A stretch of 64,000 nucleotides of DNA from Bradyrhizobium sp. SRL28. GTDB taxonomy: Bacteria > Pseudomonadota > Alphaproteobacteria > Rhizobiales > Xanthobacteraceae. The number at the start of each line of letters is the position of its first letter. Within the stretch, counting starts at the first letter, position 1. This document shows, piece by piece, positions 7,580 through 15,437 of this stretch. Made by a program: the position numbers and the translations under genes. The notes beneath the pieces were generated by a model. It made no database searches. It saw only the letters and a program-made list of their open reading frames with translations, and was not told the origin of the DNA. The DNA lies in contig NZ_JAHEAG010000024.1 of the NCBI RefSeq assembly GCF_018596315.1, forward strand, positions 54,418-118,417, given 5' to 3'.

Positions 7580-8647
7580 CTGTCCGAGACATCAGTCACT
7601 TTTGGCCGGCTGAAGGCCTTCATTGAACAGGCGCTCACCGCGGTGGGCTTGCCGGACGCCGATGCTGCGACGGTCGCGGGCCTGATGGCCGCGGCCGACC
7701 TGCAGGGGTCGGACGGGCACGGCGTGAGCCGGTTGCCGCAATATGTCAGGCGGATCAAGGCCGGCGGCTTCAACGTCCGGCCGAACATCCACGTCGTGCA
7801 TGAGCACGCCAGCACGGCCGTCCTGAACGGCGACAACGGCATGGGCCACCTCGTCATGAAACGCGCGGCCGAGATGGCTGTCGAAAAGGCGCGCAGCAGC
7901 GGAATAGGCTGGGTCAACTCGCAGTTCAGCAACCATGCCGGCCCCGCCTCGCTCTACGCCACGATGCCGCTCGCCCATGACATGATCGGGCTCTATTTCG
8001 CGGTCGGCAATGCCAATCACCTCCCGCCCTGGGGCGGCCTCGACATGCTGCTGTCGACCAACCCGATCGCGGCGGCCATTCCAGCCGGCGACGAAAGGCC
8101 GATCGTGCTCGACATGGCGACGACAGTCGCAGCCTATGGGAAGGTGAAAACCAAGGCATTGCGCGGCGAGACCATGCCGGAGGGCTGGATGATCGATCGC
8201 GAAGGCAAGCCGCTGACCGACCCGAAACGCGCCGACGAAGGCATGCTGCTGCCGCTGGGCGGCATGGAGGCTGGATACAAGGGCTACGGCCTTGCGCTGA
8301 TCATCGGCCTGCTCGCAGGCACGCTCGGCGGCGCCGCGATGGGCCGCGACGTGATCGACTTCAATCACGACGACGACAGCGTCACCAACACCGGACAGGC
8401 GATCGCCGCGATCAACATCTCGGCCTTCGGCGACATTGCCATCTTCAAGCGAAGCGTCGATGCGCTGGTGCGCGACTTCCGCAACAGCCAGCGCATCCCC
8501 GGCGTGGACCGCATCTGGATGCCCGGCGAACGCAGCCATGAAACGCGCCTCAGGCGGACGAACCTTGGCATTCCCATTGCACCCGCGCTGCTGCGCGGAC
8601 TGGACCAGGTCGCCGACGAGGTGGGAATACCGAGGCTTGTGAATTAG
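7580..8647 (+). CDS. Malate/L-lactate dehydrogenase (Ldh_2) family oxidoreductase
   Basis: NAD(P)-dependent 2-hydroxyacid dehydrogenase of the YlbC/ComC/malate dehydrogenase type. Seen: QGSDGHGVSRLPQY, SNHAGPASLY, LSTNPIAAAIP, VLDMATTVAAYGKV and GGMEAGYKGYGLALI. Conserved N-terminal family sequence (SETSVTFGRLKAFIEQAL) is encoded upstream of the first standard start (GTG 7643) but no ATG, GTG or TTG precedes it in a suitable place. CTG at 7580, eight bases after GGAG (7568-7571), fits best, so I start there. The exact substrate is unknown. It overlaps nothing and follows the RAM-domain gene by 83 bases. Confidence 0.82.
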   Translation: MSETSVTFGRLKAFIEQALTAVGLPDADAATVAGLMAAADLQGSDGHGVSRLPQYVRRIKAGGFNVRPNIHVVHEHASTAVLNGDNGMGHLVMKRAAEMAVEKARSSGIGWVNSQFSNHAGPASLYATMPLAHDMIGLYFAVGNANHLPPWGGLDMLLSTNPIAAAIPAGDERPIVLDMATTVAAYGKVKTKALRGETMPEGWMIDREGKPLTDPKRADEGMLLPLGGMEAGYKGYGLALIIGLLAGTLGGAAMGRDVIDFNHDDDSVTNTGQAIAAINISAFGDIAIFKRSVDALVRDFRNSQRIPGVDRIWMPGERSHETRLRRTNLGIPIAPALLRGLDQVADEVGIPRLVN

Positions 8648-8680
8648 AGCGTCGCGGCGACCCGCCGCGAAAGGCGAGTT

Positions 8681-9043
8681 TCAGAACATTGGCGGCAGCG
8701 CTGCCTCAATTCCTACGGTCTTCGTCGGATGGATGCTCGGCTTGGCCAATGGCCCCATGCGGGCAACCACCTCGTTCGGCACCCCGTAGACCTGTATCAC
8801 GTGGTCGATTTTTCTGAGACCGCAGGCCTCGCGCTGCACGACGAACAGCCAGAGTGCATATCCCGCCTGTTCGACGAGACCATCGCGGATTTTGCGATCG
8901 GAATTGGCCGTCCGCGGGCATGCGGCAAGTGCCGCCAGCGCGGCCTCAAGCCGCCGTCCAAGCCGCCCGAGTGCTGACGCCCTCTCCTCGGCGATCTCGT
9001 ATTCGAGCGTTGCGTATCCGGATCGAAGTAAATCCAACGCCAT
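8681..9043 (-). CDS. Conserved hypothetical protein (DUF6665-like)
   Basis: A 120-residue soluble protein, mostly helical: a Glu/Ala/Arg-rich helix (EYEIAEERASALGRLGRRLE), then LVEQAGYALWLFVVQREACGL and a conserved-looking YGVPNEVVARMG. It resembles a small uncharacterised rhizobial family that I recall as DUF6665; that assignment is from memory. No function is known. It is convergent with the dehydrogenase gene. Confidence 0.7.
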   Translation of the reverse strand: MALDLLRSGYATLEYEIAEERASALGRLGRRLEAALAALAACPRTANSDRKIRDGLVEQAGYALWLFVVQREACGLRKIDHVIQVYGVPNEVVARMGPLAKPSIHPTKTVGIEAALPPMF

Positions 9044-9112
9044 ATGGGCGCTCCGAAACGTGGCCTGCCAACTATCTCATAATATTGGTCGGCAGGAAGC
9101 CGTTCAAGGGCC

Positions 9113-9197
9113 GTAGGGCGGATTAGCCGAAGGCGTAATCCGCCATTTTCGTCTTCGGTTCGAACGGCGGATTACGCTGTCGCTAATCCGCCCTACG
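9113..9197. repeat. REP-like palindrome of the GTAGGGCGGATTAGC type
   Basis: Arms GTAGGGCGGATTAGCCGAAG...TAATCCGCC (9113-9144) and GGCGGATTACGCTG...TAATCCGCCCTAC (about 9166-9196) are inverted copies. This is a widespread intergenic palindrome type in proteobacteria. It lies between the hypothetical gene and the LanC remnant. Confidence 0.8.
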
Positions 9198-9221
9198 CTC
9201 TGACGTGTCGCCGTGTTCGGG

Positions 9222-9518
9222 TCAGAACACATCGATCGTCGGGAAACGCGGCTCCCCTGTGATGCAATCCCAAAGGTAAATTGCAAGGCCGACGTCGCCG
9301 GTCCAAAGCGAATACCGTCCGCGGCCAACGGCTATCTGAGCGCCGCGATACTGGACGATGGCCGTCATGGCGAATTGGCGTGCGCGGTCCAGCCAAACCG
9401 GATCGTTGGTGCGGCGGTAGAGCTTGAGAAACGTGTAGCCGTTCCCGCCCGTGCCGTGGCAAAGGTTCGAGCCCTTGGCGAGCGGTCCGGCGGCCCACGT
9501 GAAGCGACCGGCATCCAA
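9222..9518 (-). pseudogene. C-terminal remnant of a LanC-like cyclase
   Basis: About 98 residues match the last third of LanC-like lanthionine cyclases: FTWAAGPLAKGSNLCHGTGG with the Cys-His zinc ligands, GYTFLKLYRRT, then YSLWTGDVGLAIYLWDC. The upstream two thirds, including the first zinc Cys and the catalytic region, are absent; stop codons and unrelated sequence lie upstream to about 9660. No lanthipeptide precursor or modification enzyme is nearby. A decayed gene is the simplest reading. Confidence 0.75.
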
Positions 9519-9803
9519 GCAAGGATCGCGCGATTAAACGCAACGTATTCCATACGTGCGACGCGCGGCAACCCAAAGCAGCATGGGTCGTCGCCGACTA
9601 CCAGGCCGCCCAAAAAGGCCCTCGATCCCAGCCTGTCACCGGGCTTCGTTTCGCTCGCCCGTTAACCATCCCACGCGATTTGCACGCTTTTGCCATAAGA
9701 GGATCATTCTACCGCCTAGATATTTTTGATTAGCTAGGGCGTCGTCAATCGGAGGCTCCGCGGCGGGGGACATTCCGAGGGGGAAATAGTCGCGAGTACC
9801 ACC

Positions 9804-10619
9804 ATGGGGACGCTGTACGATTTGCTCGGAGCCCTTCCGAGCGACGACGCCGAGGGCTTGCGGACTGCATTCCGCAAGGCCGCGAAGGCGACGCATCCCG
9901 ATATCAATCCCGACAATCCCGATGCTGCGCTGCGGTTCAGGGAGCTGGTGCGCGCCTACGACATCCTGACCGATACCGAACAGCGCGAGACCTACGATCA
10001 ACTGCTCGCCATTGCGCTTCAGCCAGCCCCGGTCGCGAAGGCCGTGCGGACCTATGAGGTCATCGGCAAGGTTGCTTCCAACACGATGGCGGCAACGGTC
10101 ATTTCGGCGGTGCTGGTCGGCGGCTACGTCCTGTTCGGAATATTTTCAAAACCACCTGGCGCAGCGGAAATCGCGCCCGACAAGATCCTCGGCGAAGCGC
10201 AAGTCGTCGCAGCGCTGCATCCTGACGTCACCGCTTCGGTTGAACCGCGCGTCCAACGCGAGGGCAACGCATCGACCGTCGAGCCCGCCGTGACATCGGC
10301 GGTTGCGCCCGCAGCGAAAGAGGCAAACGCCGCTTCTATCGGCCGTTTCGAGCCGGTGCCAGGATTCGTCTCATACAATCTGGCGATTCAGTATTATCCG
10401 CGCTTCGCAACTGCCAATTTCGACCGCGGCATCGTCCTGTACCGCGTCGGCGATTTCGACCCGACCGCCGCTCTCGTTTCCCCCAAACCGAATACGGATT
10501 CGAGGCGGGCAAAGATCGCCACACCTGTGCCGCGCAAGCCACTGCCGATCCTGCCTCCCATTGCGTCCGTTGCGCCGCCAGAGAGGCGAATGCCGATCAC
10601 TGCGGCCTTGACGCCCTGA
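9804..10619 (+). CDS. Membrane-anchored J-domain protein
   Basis: A 271-residue protein. Residues 1-70 are a DnaJ domain with the HPD motif (THPDINPDNP) and the usual helix III (RFRELVRAYDILTD), which stimulates an Hsp70 partner. A single transmembrane segment (about residues 95-113, ISAVLVGGYVLFGIF) follows, then an Ala/Pro/Glu-rich region with no recognised domain. It is not DnaJ itself: there is no Gly/Phe linker or zinc domain. The J-domain is predicted to face the cytoplasm. Its Hsp70 partner is not in the window. Confidence 0.82.
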   Translation: MGTLYDLLGALPSDDAEGLRTAFRKAAKATHPDINPDNPDAALRFRELVRAYDILTDTEQRETYDQLLAIALQPAPVAKAVRTYEVIGKVASNTMAATVISAVLVGGYVLFGIFSKPPGAAEIAPDKILGEAQVVAALHPDVTASVEPRVQREGNASTVEPAVTSAVAPAAKEANAASIGRFEPVPGFVSYNLAIQYYPRFATANFDRGIVLYRVGDFDPTAALVSPKPNTDSRRAKIATPVPRKPLPILPPIASVAPPERRMPITAALTP

Positions 10620-10639
10620 GTGCAGGCGCAACGCGCCGG

Positions 10640-11575
10640 TCATGACTTCTCAGCATCCTTTGCCTTCTTCGGCCGCGGCGGTCCCTCAACCGGCGGCAAC
10701 GACTTCACATATTCCGCGATGGCCGCGCGATCCTCCGGCGGCAATTGCGACGTGTTCTTGATGACGCGCACCATCGATCCGCCTGCGGTGTCACCGTCAG
10801 GCGTTTGCCCGGTTTCGAGGAAGTAGGCGATGTCCTTCGCGCTCCACTCGTCCAGTCTCTTCTGGGTGATGTTGGGCACCCAGCCCTCGCCCTCCGGATT
10901 GGGCCCGCCTGCGAAGCGTTGCGCCTCGACGATACCGCCGAGGAAGTTGCGAGGGCTGTGACACTCGGCGCAATGGCCCAGACCATTGACGAGATAGGCG
11001 CCGCGATTCCACGACGCCGAATGTGAGGCGTCCGCCGTGTAAGGCTTGTCGTCCATGAACAGCCATTTCCAGATGCCGACGTTACGGCGGATGTTGAATG
11101 GAAACGGCACGTCGTGGTCGCGCGGCTTGCCGGCCACCGGCGCCAGCGTCTTCAGATAGGCAAAGAGGTCGCGGACGTCGTCAACCGTCGCATGCTGGTA
11201 GGACGCATATGGAAAGGCCGGGAAATAATGCGCGCCGTCCGGCGAAGTCCCCTTGAGCACCGCCGTGACGAAATCCGCTTCGCTCCACCGGCCAATACCG
11301 GAAGTGGGATCAGGCGAGATGTTGGGGACGTAGAACGTCCCGAACGGCGACGGCATTGCAAGCCCGCCACCCAGCTTCAGCCGATCGGGCTGGTTGGGAA
11401 CGGCATGGCAGGAGGAACAGCCGCCGGCATTGAACGTTGTGAGGCCATTGGCAAGGTTCGGCGTGCGGGGAGAAAGCGAGGTCGGGGCAACGACCGCCGG
11501 GACCGTCAGCCACCAGAAGATGCCGGCACCGAGGGCGCCAGCCAGGATCAAGACAAGGAGAATTCGTCGCAGCAT
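10640..11575 (-). CDS. Membrane-anchored diheme c-type cytochrome
   Basis: A 311-residue protein with an N-terminal hydrophobic anchor (residues 4-25) and two heme c sites, CSSCH (Cys53-His57) and CAECH (Cys202-His206). The spacing and flanks (GGGLAMPSPFGTFYVPNISPD, FAYLKTL) resemble cytochrome subunits of periplasmic alcohol/gluconate dehydrogenases and related two-heme electron carriers. The C-terminus is Pro/Lys-rich. No dehydrogenase partner is adjacent, so its electron donor is unknown. Confidence 0.87.
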   Translation of the reverse strand: MLRRILLVLILAGALGAGIFWWLTVPAVVAPTSLSPRTPNLANGLTTFNAGGCSSCHAVPNQPDRLKLGGGLAMPSPFGTFYVPNISPDPTSGIGRWSEADFVTAVLKGTSPDGAHYFPAFPYASYQHATVDDVRDLFAYLKTLAPVAGKPRDHDVPFPFNIRRNVGIWKWLFMDDKPYTADASHSASWNRGAYLVNGLGHCAECHSPRNFLGGIVEAQRFAGGPNPEGEGWVPNITQKRLDEWSAKDIAYFLETGQTPDGDTAGGSMVRVIKNTSQLPPEDRAAIAEYVKSLPPVEGPPRPKKAKDAEKS

Positions 11576-11741
11576 TCACCGATCCGTCATCAAGCTTCGC
11601 AATTCAACGACCAGTATGAACGCACTTTGCGCCAGAGGCTTCCACGAAATTTCAGGCCTTTCTCGGCGTTTCGGGAATAAATTCGTGAAGTCGTTGTTTT
11701 GAGGCTGACATCGCCGTTTGACGTCAACAAGGAGAAACACC

Positions 11742-12164
11742 ATGTCGAACAAGACCATGCTTGTCACGCTTGCGCTCGGGGCAGCGATTGCGTTTGCCGG
11801 ACCCGCCTTTGCCGACAAGATGAAGGCCGCACTCGACGGCAAGGCCCAGGTGCCGCCCAACACCAGCGCGGCCACCGGAACCGCCGATATCGATTACGAT
11901 CCCGCCAGCAAGAAGCTGAGCTGGAAGCTGAGCTATTCCGGCCTGTCAGGCCCCGCCACCGCCGCGCATTTCCACGGTCCCGCCGAAGCCGGCAAGAATG
12001 CCGGCGTTGCGGTCGCCATCCCCAATGCGACGTCGAGCCCGGTCGAGGGCAGCGCGACATTGACCGATGCGCAGGCCGCGGACCTCGTGGCCGGCAAGTA
12101 CTACGTCAACATTCACACCGCAGCCAATCCGGGTGGCGAAATCCGCGGTCAGGTAACGAAGTAA
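11742..12164 (+). CDS. Secreted CHRD-domain protein
   Basis: A 140-residue protein with a signal peptide (residues 1-23, ending AFAGPAFA) and one CHRD domain: ALDGKAQVPPNTSAATGTA, LSYSGLSGPATAAHFHGPA, YYVNIHTAANPGGEIRGQV. The bacterial role of this beta-barrel domain is not established. ATG 11742 is preceded by AAGGAG at 11729-11734; the upstream in-frame start at 11718 is less likely. It is transcribed divergently from the diheme cytochrome and ends at a strong terminator. Confidence 0.9.
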   Translation: MSNKTMLVTLALGAAIAFAGPAFADKMKAALDGKAQVPPNTSAATGTADIDYDPASKKLSWKLSYSGLSGPATAAHFHGPAEAGKNAGVAVAIPNATSSPVEGSATLTDAQAADLVAGKYYVNIHTAANPGGEIRGQVTK

Positions 12165-12197
12165 ATTCACGGCTGACGGCAGGAATGACGGCAAACT

Positions 12198-12236
12198 AAA
12201 AAGAGGGCGGAACGCTTCACACGCCGCCCTCTTTTT
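12198..12236. terminator. Bidirectional rho-independent terminator
   Basis: Stem AAAGAGGGCGG / CCGCCCTCTTTT around a loop, with A-run before and T-run after. It lies between the convergent CHRD and cytochrome genes and can serve both. Confidence 0.9.
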
Positions 12237-12246
12237 CTGATCCGAA

Positions 12247-12693
12247 TTAGATCTTGAGGCGGAACGTCTCGTGGCAGCCGCTGCATTCCTTGCCGATGGC
12301 AGGCACGTTCGCCTTGAGCGAGTCGAGATCCTTGATCTTCCCCTTGGCTTCGGTCACGACCTTGGCGAAGCTGTCGATCTTCGCAGCGAAGCCGGCCTTG
12401 TCTTCCCAGATCTTCGGCGACGAACTGTAGTCACCTTCGATCTTCACACCCTTGATGCTCTCCGGAAACATCGTCGGCAGCTTCTTTGCCGTCTCTTCCA
12501 GTTGGCCGAGGGCCGTAGTGACGGCGGCCTGGTCATAGGGTTTTTCACCCTTGACCATCGGACTCAAGACCGCGCCCAAGGCCCTTCCGGTTGCCTTCAT
12601 GGTTGTCTGGGTCTGGTTGGCCACGTCCTGTTGGGCGACAACTGCACCGACGCTCAGGAGCAATGCTCCCGCGACTACCAACATTCGCTTCAT
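12247..12693 (-). CDS. Cytochrome c' / c556-type monoheme protein
   Basis: A 148-residue exported protein: signal peptide residues 1-21 (LLLSVGAVVAQQ), a four-helix-bundle type body, and a single heme c site CSGCHETFR near the C-terminus, the position typical of cytochrome c' and c556. It is likely a periplasmic electron carrier or gas-binding protein. The ATG at 12693 is preceded by GAAGGGG; the frame extends upstream to 12786 but that leader lacks signal-peptide character. Confidence 0.88.
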   Translation of the reverse strand: MKRMLVVAGALLLSVGAVVAQQDVANQTQTTMKATGRALGAVLSPMVKGEKPYDQAAVTTALGQLEETAKKLPTMFPESIKGVKIEGDYSSSPKIWEDKAGFAAKIDSFAKVVTEAKGKIKDLDSLKANVPAIGKECSGCHETFRLKI

Positions 12694-12797
12694 TCGCTTG
12701 CCCCTTCTTAAGCCAAAATACGGACCCGCGACCACCGCGAGCCCGCCTGATTTTGCCAACACCGCACGCGGTGCATCATTCCGCATGCGACAAAATA

Positions 12798-15107
12798 TCA
12801 GAGATTATGCTGCTTCTGCGCCTCGCGGATCGCGATCCAGACCCGTTCGGCCGTGGCCGGCATATCGATGTGGTCGATCTTGTACTCGCGCCACAACCCC
12901 TCGATGATTGCGTTGACCACCGCGGGGCAGGAGCCGATCGCGCCGGCCTCGCCCGCACCCTTGACGCCGAGCGGATTGGTCGTGCACGGCACGTTGTGGG
13001 TTTCGAAATGGAATGACGGGCCGTCGGATGCGCGCGGCAGCGCGTAGTCCATGAAGGTGCCGGTGACGAGCTGGCCGTCGGTTGCGCTGTAGACCGCCTG
13101 CTCCATCAAGGCCTGGCCGATCCCCTGCATCGCCCCGCCATGCACCTGGCCGGCGAGCAGCAGCGGATTGAGCGTCACACCGAAATCATCGACGATGACA
13201 TAGTTGACGATCTTGATGATGCCGGTGGCGGGATCGATCTCGACTTCGGCGAGATGCGTGCCGTTCGGATAGGTGCCGTCGGCCTGCGCGAAGGTCGCGC
13301 TCGCATTCAACTTCGACGGATCGACGCCCGGCCGTTTGGCGAGGTCAGCGAAGCTGATCGAGCGATCGGTGCCGGCGATGCGCACGAGCCCATTGCTGAT
13401 CTCGAGGTCGCCGGCGCTGGTCTCGAGCGCCTCGGCCGCGATCTCCTTCAGCTTAGCCCCGAGATCGCGGGTCGCGCGTTCGACGCTGACGCCGCCGGTC
13501 GGGATCGACGCCGAGCCGCCGGTGCCGAGACCGGTGGCGATCTTGTCGGTGTCGCCCTGCAGGACGTGGACGCGTTCCGGCGGCACCCCGAACTGCTCGG
13601 CGACCAGTTGCGCGTAAGCCGTCTGATGGCCCTGCCCGCTCGACTGAGTGCCGATCAGAATGCTGATGTCGCCATTGGGATCGAGCGCGACATTCGCCGT
13701 CTCCTCGCCCATGGTGCCGCAAACCTCGACGTAGCTGGCGAGGCCAATGCCGCGCACGAGGCCAGCCTTCTTCGCCGCTTTGGCGCGCTTGGGAAACTCC
13801 TTCCAGTTGGCGACTTCCATTGCGCGTTTCATATGCGCCGTGAAGTCTCCGGAATCGTAGACCTTTCCGGTCGCGGTCTTGTAGGGCATCGCCTTCGGCG
13901 GAATGAAGTTCTTGCGCCGGATCGCATCCGGCGTCAGCCCAAGTTTGCGTGCCGCCGCGTCGACCAGCCGTTCGATCACATACGCAGCTTCAGGGCGGCC
14001 CGCGCCGCGATAGGCATCGACCGGCACGGTGTTGGTGAACACGGTGCGGACGCGGCAGTGGAAGGCCTGGATATCATAGAGCCCGGGCAGCATGCCGGCG
14101 CCACCATGCGGAATGTAAGGCCCGAAGGTCGAGAGATAGGCGCCCATGTCGCCCATCAGGTCGACGTCCATGCCTAAGAACTTGCCGTCCTCGGCCAGCG
14201 CCATCTTCGCGGTCGTGACGTTGTCGCGGCCCTGCGCGTCGCCCATGAAGTGATCGGAGCGGTCGGCGGTCCATTTGATGGTCTTGCGCAGCTTTTTCGC
14301 GGCAACCGAAATCAGCGCGTATTCGCGATACGGAAACAGTTTTGTGCCGAAGCCACCGCCGACGTCGGGGCAGATCACCCGCATCTTCTCCATCGGCATC
14401 TTCAGCACCATGCCGCACAGGATTTCGCGCAGGCGATGGCTGCCCTGGCTGCCGATGGTCAGCGTCAGATGATCGCGCTTGGCGTCGTATTCGGCGACGG
14501 CTGCGCGCGTTTCCATGAAGTTGGTGATGACGCGCGGATTGACGATCGATACTTCGGCGACCGCATGTGCTTTCGCAAAGGCGGCATCGGTTGCTTTCTT
14601 GTCGCCGACCGGCACGTCGAACAGCACGTTGCCGGGCTTGTCGGGCCAGACCTGCGGCGCGCCCTGCTTGACGGCGTTGACGACGCCGACCACCGAAGGA
14701 AGCGGCGTCCATTTGACGTCGATCGCCTCGATCGCGTCGCGGGCCTGGTCGATGGAATCGGCGACCACGAAGGCCACGGCGTCGCCGACATGGCGCACCT
14801 CGTCCTTGGCGAGGATCGGGTATGGCGGGCCGGTGAAGGGATCGGTTTCCAGGTTGAACAGGCACGGCAGATCGCCGAGATCACCGACTTCGGCCGCGGT
14901 CAGAATCAGCGACACGCCCGGCATCCCGCGGGCCTTGGCGACGTTGATGGTGAATTTCGCATGCGCATGCGGCGAGCGCAGCATCAGCGCGTGCAGCGCA
15001 GGCTGTGGCGAATGGTCGTCGGTATAGCGGCCCCTGCCGCGAATCAGCGCGTCATCTTCCTTGCGGAGAACGCTTTGACCGACGCCGAATTTGATGGGAG
15101 CTGCCAT
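12798..15107 (-). CDS. Xanthine dehydrogenase family molybdopterin-binding subunit (form II CoxL-type)
   Basis: A 769-residue large subunit of a molybdenum hydroxylase (CO dehydrogenase/aldehyde oxidase superfamily). Seen: GVGQSVLRKEDDALIRGRGRY at the N-terminus, DVGGGFGTK, VDAYRGAGRPEA, QSSGQGHQTAYAQ and GVKGAGEAGAIG with the catalytic Glu. The active-site loop is AYRGAGR (form II), not the AYXCSFR loop of genuine CO-oxidising CoxL, so CO oxidation is unlikely and an aldehyde or N-heterocycle is more plausible. The medium FAD and small [2Fe-2S] subunits are not adjacent. Confidence 0.9.
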   Translation of the reverse strand: MAAPIKFGVGQSVLRKEDDALIRGRGRYTDDHSPQPALHALMLRSPHAHAKFTINVAKARGMPGVSLILTAAEVGDLGDLPCLFNLETDPFTGPPYPILAKDEVRHVGDAVAFVVADSIDQARDAIEAIDVKWTPLPSVVGVVNAVKQGAPQVWPDKPGNVLFDVPVGDKKATDAAFAKAHAVAEVSIVNPRVITNFMETRAAVAEYDAKRDHLTLTIGSQGSHRLREILCGMVLKMPMEKMRVICPDVGGGFGTKLFPYREYALISVAAKKLRKTIKWTADRSDHFMGDAQGRDNVTTAKMALAEDGKFLGMDVDLMGDMGAYLSTFGPYIPHGGAGMLPGLYDIQAFHCRVRTVFTNTVPVDAYRGAGRPEAAYVIERLVDAAARKLGLTPDAIRRKNFIPPKAMPYKTATGKVYDSGDFTAHMKRAMEVANWKEFPKRAKAAKKAGLVRGIGLASYVEVCGTMGEETANVALDPNGDISILIGTQSSGQGHQTAYAQLVAEQFGVPPERVHVLQGDTDKIATGLGTGGSASIPTGGVSVERATRDLGAKLKEIAAEALETSAGDLEISNGLVRIAGTDRSISFADLAKRPGVDPSKLNASATFAQADGTYPNGTHLAEVEIDPATGIIKIVNYVIVDDFGVTLNPLLLAGQVHGGAMQGIGQALMEQAVYSATDGQLVTGTFMDYALPRASDGPSFHFETHNVPCTTNPLGVKGAGEAGAIGSCPAVVNAIIEGLWREYKIDHIDMPATAERVWIAIREAQKQHNL

Positions 15108-15437
15108 CGTATCTCCAATTGTCCTGGAGCACGATGACGCCTCTTCGAACCGTCATCCCGCCCCATCTTTTTGTTTGAGCATGACCCTTTCGGAAAACCG
15201 GTACCCACTTTTCCGGGTCATGCTCTAGAAGCATTCCATATTGCAGCGGTTCGCGCGTCAGCGCAAACCGCTTTGGGCGGCGACCACTATTCCAGCGGCC
15301 GGATTTTCCGCACCTGCACAACAAGAAAACTTGATGATGCCCGGCTCACAATGCCGCCGTTTTTTCGGCGGCAGACGCGAACTGCGTCAACGCGGCGACC
15401 GCGCCACTTCTAGAAAATTTCGTTTATTCACAGAAGT
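15108..15437. repeat. Intergenic region with a GAGCATGACC palindrome (15177-15225)
   Basis: No gene seen. An inverted repeat pairs GAGCATGACCC with GGGTCATGCTC around CGGAAAACCGGTACCCACTT, a common rhizobial intergenic palindrome. The rest, including the A/T-containing stretch 15315-15437 upstream of neither start, shows no further feature. Confidence 0.75.

Noticed and set aside
9636..10001. A 121-codon minus-strand frame near the J-domain gene
   Set aside because: It is largely antisense to the clear J-domain coding sequence and shows no motif.
12798..15107. Carbon monoxide dehydrogenase large subunit
   Set aside because: The active-site loop is AYRGAGR (form II) rather than AYXCSFR, and CoxM/CoxS genes are missing.
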